Below are positions 41,370 to 47,490 of a stretch of 47,490 nucleotides of DNA, one piece after another. This stretch comes from Maritimibacter sp. REDSEA-S28_B5 (GTDB lineage: Bacteria; Pseudomonadota; Alphaproteobacteria; Rhodobacterales; Rhodobacteraceae), in the NCBI GenBank assembly GCA_001626765.1, contig LUOO01000072.1:1-47490 (forward strand), read 5' to 3'. The translations under genes and the position numbers were made by a program. Below the pieces are notes generated by a model. The model had not been told where the DNA came from. It searched no databases and saw only the letters and a list, made by a program, of their open reading frames with translations. Positions within the stretch are counted from its first letter, which is position 1. Every line of letters begins with the position of its first letter.

Positions 41370-43631
41370 TCAGCTGTCGCGGCGAAACAGGTAATCCATC
41401 ACCGGTTCGCGCACACTCTGCTTGCCGGAGTTGCGCGCCTCGTCCATCACCTCGCGCAATTCGGAAAGATCTGTGCGCCTGATCAGATGCTTGACCGGGC
41501 CGACACTGGCGGGGCGCATGGACAATTGCCGCATCCCGAGGGCCGCGAAACAAACCGCTTCCACCGGCCGCCCGGCATCCTCGCCGCAAAAAGACAAGGG
41601 TGTCTCCGCTTCATCGCAGCGCCGCACGATCATGTCGATCATGTTGAGAAACGAGGTGTTGAGCGTGTCGTAACGCCGGCGCACCCGCTCGTTTTCGCGG
41701 TCGGCGGCAAAAAAGAACTGCTTCAGATCATTGCCGCCGATCGAAATGAAATCGGCCTCTTCAAAGAACTGGCGGGGCGCAAAGGCGAGCGAGGGGGTTT
41801 CCAGCATCGCGCCGACCTTGAACGACGAGGGCATTACGTGACCCATCCGCTGTTCGCGTTCCATCTCGCGATAGAAAAGATCCCGCGCGTCGAGGAACTC
41901 GTCGAATTGCGCGACGAAGGGGAACATCACGGTGAGCTCACGTCCCGCCGCCGCCCGGATCATTGCCTGCAACTGCATCCGCATCACGCCGGGCTTGTCG
42001 AGGCCGACGCGAATGGCCCGCCAGCCAAGCGCCGGGTTCGGCTCTTCGGTCGGCTTCATGTAGGGCAGGACCTTGTCCGACCCGATGTCGAGGGTGCGGA
42101 ACACAACGCGCTTGCCCGCCGCAGCGTCGAGCACGCGGGAATAAAGCGCCGCCAGCTCGCCGCGCTTGGGCACGTTCGAACGCACGAGGAACTGCAACTC
42201 GGTGCGGAAAAGCCCGACGCCCTCGGCCCCCGAGCTTTCCAGCGACGGCAGGTCCGCCATCAGCCCCGCGTTCATGAAGAGCGATACGGTCTGGCCGTCC
42301 TCGCTCACCGCCGGCTTGTCGCGCAGATCGACATAGCGTTTCTGCTGCTCGGCCTGCATCGCCATCTTGTCGCGGAAGGCGCCCTTGACGCTTTCTTCGG
42401 GCCGCAGGTGCACGACGCCCTGATCGCCGTCCACGATGATGGCGTCGCCGTTGAGCGCCTCGGCAGTGATCCGGCCCGCGTTGACGACCAGCGGAATGGC
42501 GAGCGCGCGGGCGACCACGGCGGCGTGGGAGGCGACGGACCCCTCCTCCAGCACGATCCCCTTGAGCGAGCGGCCGTATTCGAGCAGTTCCGCAGGGCCG
42601 ATGTTCTTGGCGATGAGGATCGGATCCTCGGGCATCTCGGCGCCTGTCTCGCCACCTTGTCCGGTCAGGATGCGCAAGAGGCGGTTGGACAGGTCGTCGA
42701 GGTCATGGAGCCGCTCTCGCAGATACGGATCGGGCACCTGTCCCAGCCGCGAGCGCGTGTTGGACTGTTCCTTCTCCACCGCCGCCGCGGCGGACAGGCC
42801 CCGATAGATGTCCTCCTCCATCCGCCGCCGCCAGCCCTTGGAGTTGGCGAACATGCGGTAGGCTTCGAGCACCTGAACCTGGTCCTTGTCCGCGTTGACG
42901 CTGGTGGCGATGAGTTCGTCAACCGATACGCGCAGGGTGTCGATCGCCGCGCGGAGCTTGCGCGCCTCTTCGTGTGGATCGTCGGCGATGGGGTTCGTGA
43001 CCACCACGCGCGGCTCATGGAGCCAGACATGCCCTTCCGCGATGCCCTCCTGGCCCGAGCCACCCCGGAAGAGCGCCGGGCGCTGGTGGAGCGCGGCGAG
43101 CGCGGCGCCTTCGCCCACGAAGGCGCCCAGTTCGGTCATCTCGGCCAGCACCATGGCCACGACTTCCATCCCGTAGACCTCGTCATCGGAATAGGCGCGG
43201 GCCTGCTTGGACTGCACGACGAGCACACCGAGCGTCTCGCCAAGTCGCTGGATGGGCACACCTAGGAAGGACGAAAACACCTCTTCCCCGGTCTCCGGCA
43301 TGTAGCGGAAACCCTTTTCAGCGGGCGCGTCCGGCGTGTTCACATATCGTTTCGTGCGCGCGACCCGGCCCACGAGACCTTCGCCGATCCGCATCCGCGT
43401 CTGGTGAACGGCCTCGGGCTTCAGACCCTCGGTCGCACAAAGTTCGAGCGTATCGGCGTCGCGAAACAGGTAGATCGAGCACACCTCCGTGCCCATCGAG
43501 GTCGCGATGATATGCGTGACACGGTCAAGCCGTTCCTGCCCCGCCGAATCCCCGGCGAGCGCATCGCGGAGCCTCCCCAGGAGCTTTCTGCTCTCCGTCG
43601 GCTCGCCTTCTGGCGCGGTTTCGCGGTTCAC
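41370..43631 (-). CDS. ptsP: PtsP: phosphoenolpyruvate-protein phosphotransferase (nitrogen PTS enzyme I)
   Basis: 753 residues. An N-terminal GAF domain (about 15-165) contains VCSIYLFRDADTLELCATEGL. The enzyme I body follows: phospho-accepting His369 in GSVASHAAVVARA, the PEP-binding barrel with GVGLFRTELQFL and KVGAMLETPSLA, and the catalytic Cys682 in SFCGEDAGRP. It starts the PTS-Ntr phosphorelay to NPr and EIIA-Ntr. The start is a GTG at 43631 with GGGGAGG 5 nt upstream; the longer frame to 43667 lacks a site. lysC lies upstream on the same strand, but its terminator intervenes. Confidence 0.95.
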   Translation of the reverse strand: MNRETAPEGEPTESRKLLGRLRDALAGDSAGQERLDRVTHIIATSMGTEVCSIYLFRDADTLELCATEGLKPEAVHQTRMRIGEGLVGRVARTKRYVNTPDAPAEKGFRYMPETGEEVFSSFLGVPIQRLGETLGVLVVQSKQARAYSDDEVYGMEVVAMVLAEMTELGAFVGEGAALAALHQRPALFRGGSGQEGIAEGHVWLHEPRVVVTNPIADDPHEEARKLRAAIDTLRVSVDELIATSVNADKDQVQVLEAYRMFANSKGWRRRMEEDIYRGLSAAAAVEKEQSNTRSRLGQVPDPYLRERLHDLDDLSNRLLRILTGQGGETGAEMPEDPILIAKNIGPAELLEYGRSLKGIVLEEGSVASHAAVVARALAIPLVVNAGRITAEALNGDAIIVDGDQGVVHLRPEESVKGAFRDKMAMQAEQQKRYVDLRDKPAVSEDGQTVSLFMNAGLMADLPSLESSGAEGVGLFRTELQFLVRSNVPKRGELAALYSRVLDAAAGKRVVFRTLDIGSDKVLPYMKPTEEPNPALGWRAIRVGLDKPGVMRMQLQAMIRAAAGRELTVMFPFVAQFDEFLDARDLFYREMEREQRMGHVMPSSFKVGAMLETPSLAFAPRQFFEEADFISIGGNDLKQFFFAADRENERVRRRYDTLNTSFLNMIDMIVRRCDEAETPLSFCGEDAGRPVEAVCFAALGMRQLSMRPASVGPVKHLIRRTDLSELREVMDEARNSGKQSVREPVMDYLFRRDS

Positions 43632-43718
43632 GTGGCCTCCCCGTCGTCGAAGGCCATGGTAAACCACATCGGGGCGGTGGCGCGATAGGTCATTTGGTAT
43701 CTATTTCGGACATAGGAC

Positions 43719-43751
43719 AAAAAACGCCCGCGATCCGGTCGGACGCGGGCG
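43719..43751 (-). terminator. Rho-independent terminator after lysC
   Basis: The stem CGCCCGCG (43725-43732) pairs with CGCGGGCG (43744-43751). On the minus strand the hairpin is followed by TTTTTTG. It lies 31 bp after the lysC stop and separates lysC from ptsP. Confidence 0.9.
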
Positions 43752-43781
43752 GCTTTCGCTGCGGAAATGAGCGGCGTGAAA

Positions 43782-45017
43782 CTACGCCTTGTGAAGCTCG
43801 AAGGCGTCGTGCAGCGATTGCACGGCAAGCTCCATGTATTTCCGGTCGATAAGCACCGAGATCTTGATCTCGGAGGTGGTGATGACCTTGATGTTGATTC
43901 CTTCGCGGGCCAGGACCGAGAACATCTTGGCGGCGATCCCCGCGTGGCTGCGCATCCCGATGCCGACGACCGACACCTTGGCCACATCCGTGTCGCAGAC
44001 AACCTCGCGGTAGTTGATGGCACCGGCGTCCTTGGCCTTGGACAGCGCTTCTTCCGCCCGTTTCACCTGATTGGTGGGGCAGGAAAAGGTCATGTCGGTG
44101 CGACCCTCTTCCGAGATGTTCTGCACGATCATGTCGACGTTCACGCCCGCCTCGGACAGCGGCGTGAAGATCGCGCTCGCGATGCCGGGGCGGTCGGCCA
44201 CCGAGATCAGGGTCATTTTCGCTTCATCGCGGCTGTAGGCCACACCGGAGACGGCATTCTGTTCCACGATTTCCTCCTCGTCGCAGACCAGCGTGCCTGC
44301 ATTGGGGTCATATTCTTCAAACGACGACAGCACGCGCAGCTTCACCTTGTAGCGCATGGCAAGCTCGACGGACCGGGTCTGGAGCACCTTGGCCCCGAGC
44401 GACGCAAGCTCCAGCATTTCCTCGAAGGCGATCTTGTCGAGCTTTCGGGCCTTGTCCTCGATCCGGGGGTCGGTGGTGTAGACACCATCCACGTCCGTAT
44501 AGATGTCGCAGCGTTCCGCGCCAAAGGCGGCGGCAAAGGCGACGGCGGTCGTGTCCGATCCGCCCCGGCCCAGCGTGGTGACGCGGCCCTCGGGGCTGAT
44601 GCCCTGGAAACCCGCGACTACGGCGACCTTGAAGCCCTCTTTGAACTTCTGGTTGATCGCGTCGGTGCCGATTTCCTCGATCCGCGCGGTCGAGTGGGCC
44701 GAGGTGGTTTTCACCGGCACCTGCCAGCCCTGCCAGCTGCGCGCGGGGATATCCATTTCCTGAAGGCGCAGCGCCATGAGGCCCGCCGTCACGATCTCGC
44801 CGCTCGCGACGACCGCATCGTATTCGCGCGCGTCGTAAAGCGGCGAGGTCTCTTCGACCCAGCCGACAAGCTCGTTCGTCTTGCCGGCCATTGCGCTGAC
44901 CACGACGATCACGTCATAGCCGTTCGCCACTTCGCGCGCGACGCGTTTGGAGGCCCGCGCGATGCGGTCCACTGTGGCGACAGAGGTGCCGCCGAACTTC
45001 ATGACCAGAAGCGGCAT
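43782..45017 (-). CDS. lysC: Aspartate kinase
   Basis: 411 residues. The kinase domain begins MPLLVMKFGGTSVATVDRIA and includes GRGGSDTTAVAFAAAFGAERCDIYTDVDGVYTTDPR. Two C-terminal ACT domains (from about residue 260) give feedback control by lysine/threonine, as known for this class. It phosphorylates aspartate, the first step to lysine, threonine and methionine. It is monocistronic, closed by a strong terminator. Confidence 0.97.
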   Translation of the reverse strand: MPLLVMKFGGTSVATVDRIARASKRVAREVANGYDVIVVVSAMAGKTNELVGWVEETSPLYDAREYDAVVASGEIVTAGLMALRLQEMDIPARSWQGWQVPVKTTSAHSTARIEEIGTDAINQKFKEGFKVAVVAGFQGISPEGRVTTLGRGGSDTTAVAFAAAFGAERCDIYTDVDGVYTTDPRIEDKARKLDKIAFEEMLELASLGAKVLQTRSVELAMRYKVKLRVLSSFEEYDPNAGTLVCDEEEIVEQNAVSGVAYSRDEAKMTLISVADRPGIASAIFTPLSEAGVNVDMIVQNISEEGRTDMTFSCPTNQVKRAEEALSKAKDAGAINYREVVCDTDVAKVSVVGIGMRSHAGIAAKMFSVLAREGINIKVITTSEIKISVLIDRKYMELAVQSLHDAFELHKA

Positions 45018-45118
45018 TTGCGCCTGTCCCCGTCGGTATTTCGATCCCGCGCCTGATAGTGCGCGGCGCGGGAATAGACAAGAGGTTACGGGGGCAGGGC
45101 GCCACGCCTGATCGCCGT

Positions 45119-47490
45119 CTATGGCGCCTCGACCAGACGGTCGGTGACAGAAGCGATCTGCGCCGGGGTCAGGCCATTGAACACGAGCGCGATGGACACG
45201 ACCGGCGGGGTGCCCGCGCTGTGGAGCAGGTAGAGCCCGTCGGCGCCGCCATCGGTCACCGTGTATTTTGCAAGTGTGCCTGCGGGTACGGTGATGAGGT
45301 CCGAGGTGGTGTCGAAGTCATGGACCGTCCGGTCGCCTTCCGCCGTGCGGCCATCGTTGTTGACGATCTCGAGCGTGTCGACGCCCGCGTCGAAGAAGAT
45401 GTCGCCGACGCCCTCCATCGCGACCGTGTCGTTACCGCCGCCCACATAGACGGTGTCGAACCCGGGGCCGGTCACGATCAGGTCGTTGCCCGCGCCGCCC
45501 TCGATCAGGTCGTTGCCCGTGCCGCCAAAGAGCAGGTCGTCGCCCGCATCGCCGTTGAGGTAATCGTCGCCGTCCTCGCCATCCAGCGTGTCGTTGCCGT
45601 CCTCGCCGTAAAGCTGATCGTCCCCGGTGCCGCCCCAGAGCGTGTCGTCCTCGGTCCCGCCAAAGAGCCCGTCGTCACCGTCGCCACCATAGATCGTGTC
45701 CATGCCCGCCTGACCGTAGGCCTCGTCATTGCCCAGAGCGCCGTCGAGGAAGTCAGAGCCGTCGCCGCCGTCGAGCAGATCGTCGCCGTCCTCGCCGCTC
45801 AGGGTGTCGTCGCCCGCGTTGCCCTCGATGATGTCGCCGCCGTCGCCGCCGTCGATGCTGTCATCGCCCGCGCCGCCGTAGATCTGGTCGAAGCCCGCGC
45901 CGCCCAGAAGGCGGTCGTCGCCCTCGCCACCGTCGATCTCGTCGAAGCTGTCGCTTCCGATCACGGTGTCGAGGCCGGCGCCTGCGTTGACGATGCCACC
46001 GCCCGGAGCCGCGGAAACCGTGTCGTCGCCGTCGCCTGTCTCGATCACCAGCGCGGCGCTGCCCTGACCGGTGACCGTGTCGTTGCCGGCCCCGCTCGTG
46101 AAATCTGCCGAGGGCAGGAAGGTCACGTCGATGTCGTCCGGGGTGAGACGGCGTCGCGCCAAGCAGAACGCTCGCCCCGGTGCCGTCGATGAAATCCTCG
46201 ACCGTCACGCTGTGTCCATCGGTGAGCGGTCCGGCATAAACGTCGATCTTGAGCGTATCCGTGCCAAGCTCGAAATCGGTGATCGAGGCCGCAGAAGGCT
46301 GACCGTCAGCATAAGTGATCTCGAACTGGTCCGCGCCCGCGCCGCCGGTCATCGTGGCATCGCCCGCCGTGCGCAGGATGTCGTCGCCGTCGCCGCCGAA
46401 CAGGCTGTCCTGCGCGGTCAGCCCGCCGATGGTGTCATTGCCCGAACCGCCATAGATCTGGTCGTTCGCGGTCGATCCCGACAGAATGTCGTCGCCGCCA
46501 AGCCCCGCCAGCATGTTCCTGCCCGGTTCGGTGCCCAGCGTATCGGCGTTCTCGGTGCCCACCACGGGATCGGGATAGGCCTTGAGGAAATCCTCGATCC
46601 CGATGTCGCGTAAAAGGACGCGGGTGAAGGCATTGCTGTCCATCTGGCCAGTCGTCGGATCGGCGACATACGAATAGACCGTGCGCAATTCGACGTCGGC
46701 TCCCACCTGAACCGCCACGTTCTGCGCGCTCGCCCCCGGCACAGTCGGCTGCTCGAACCCGCCCGAGACGAAAAGGCTGTCCTCGGACGTCAGGTCCGTG
46801 ACCTCGATCAGGTCGGGCCGCACCCGCGTCGCCATTTGGGTCTCGGTCATGTTGGAGAGGTTGATCCGGAACGTATCAGCATCCGCACCGCCGTTGGCCG
46901 TGTCGCCGTCCGCCAGTTCGAGAAAGTCGCGCCCGGCAGCGCCCATGAGCATGTCAGCGCCCGCGCCGCCCTCCAGCCCGTCGTCACCGTCGCCCCCGTC
47001 GAGCTGGTCTTCGCCGTCGCCTCCGAAGAGGTCGTCATCGCCCTCGCCACCGTCGAGCGTGTCGCGCCCGTTCAATCCGTAAAGCATGTCGCTGCCGGAT
47101 TGGCCCATGAGCATGTCGTCGCCGTCTGCACCGTGGATCAGGTCGTGGCCCGCATTGCCATCGATACGGTCGTCGCCTTCGCCTCCCCAGAGGGCATCCT
47201 GTCCGGCGCCACCATCAATAACGTCGTTGCCCCGGCCGCCGCCGGTGATGTCATTCCCATGCCCGCCCAGCAGGGTGTCCTGGCCCGGTCCGCCCTGTAT
47301 CTCGTCGTTGCCCGGTCCGCCATAGACCTCGTCGTCACCTGCACCGCCGTCGAGGTCGTCCTGACCTTCGCCCCCGGTCAGAACATCGTCGCCATCATCC
47401 CCCCGCAGCAGGTCATCGCCGTCAAAGCCGCGCAGGCGGTCGTCGTCCATGCCGCCGAAGAGCTTGTCGTCGCCCTCCATGCCGTTGAGG
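45119..47490 (-). pseudogene. RTX calcium-binding repeat protein, 5' part outside window, frameshifted
   Basis: On the minus strand more than twenty nonapeptide repeats of GGxGxDxUx type are visible, for example GGAGDDEVYGGPGNDEI and GGTGDDQLYGEDGNDTLD. Such repeats bind calcium and fold outside the cell after type I secretion. The first frame enters at the right edge and runs to about 46160; the second frame (to the stop at 45119) resumes at RRLTPDDIDVTFLP. The slip is one extra base or two lost, near GGCGCGACGCCG at 46150-46165. A beta-rich spacer (46560-46900) splits two repeat blocks. The C-terminal tail (TAKYTVTD-like region to TDRLVEAP) may be the secretion signal. It may be a sequencing slip in GC repeats rather than a true pseudogene. 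Confidence 0.85.

Noticed and set aside
45059..46192. A repetitive plus-strand frame with many Val/Ala repeats (VVARAAL-like)
   Set aside because: It is the complement of RTX repeats on the minus strand; the periodicity comes from the GGxGxD codons.
45119..47490. CRISPR-like or tandem-repeat array suggested by short regular DNA repeats
   Set aside because: The repeats are degenerate at DNA level, have a 27-bp codon-based period and encode RTX nonapeptides; there are no spacers.

Overview
The window is high-GC alphaproteobacterial DNA, most likely Rhodobacterales (Roseobacter group). Evidence for this is the protein families (DUF2927, DUF4260, DUF2783, DUF1097), the ptsP-lysC neighbourhood, tight ATGA-type gene overlaps and an RTX protein. 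It reads as chromosomal and is rich in catabolic and transport modules. No insertion sequence, prophage or CRISPR array is visible.

Layout: 1-1475, a compatible-solute (glycine betaine/choline) ABC transporter, partial at the left edge, with an intercistronic terminator hairpin. 1685-1760, tRNA-Thr(TGT). 2045-7327, an aromatic-degradation group on the minus strand: FAD monooxygenase + DUF2783, DUF1097 membrane protein, and fumarylacetoacetase (broken) + MBL-fold protein + DinB-fold protein. The monooxygenase and the fumarylacetoacetase share a near-identical 19-bp palindromic box. 7422-19098, a phenylacetate (paa) region: paaX and paaZ on the minus strand; paaG-paaI-paaK-TetR on the plus strand; paaJ-A-B-C-D-E plus an extra PaaA/PaaC-family protein on the minus strand. 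Matching GACCG-NN-CGGTC palindromes lie before paaZ/paaG and before paaJ, fitting the TetR protein encoded here. No paaF or paaH is in the window.

19343-24409 holds a small unusual group: an amidohydrolase overlapping a cytochrome P450, convergent with a 925-residue single-module NRPS-like protein (adenylation, carrier, Cys-nucleophile thioesterase-like domain, Ig-like tail). This is the best candidate for an undescribed pathway. 24453-32634 is a divergent peptide or amide uptake module. One arm is DUF1028 + M20 amidohydrolase; the other is a dipeptide-type ABC transporter, with a fused permease-ATPase, ending in a GntR/FCD regulator. A pair of operators with 18-bp inverted arms sits in the divergent promoter.

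32803-45017 is mostly core metabolism and small accessory genes: MBL-fold exported protein, FAD-linked oxidase, apt, DUF2927, mtnP, SulP transporter, DUF4260, flavin reductase, GNAT, small membrane protein, ptsP and lysC. 45119-47490 is the 3' part of an RTX calcium-binding protein, frameshifted.

Assembly caution: 25256-25280 contains the synthetic Tn5 mosaic end used in Nextera library adapters, in the middle of the M20 gene, with about 35-40 codons missing there. The fumarylacetoacetase also lacks about 30 codons and the RTX gene has a one-base frame slip. These three lesions may all be assembly errors rather than biology.
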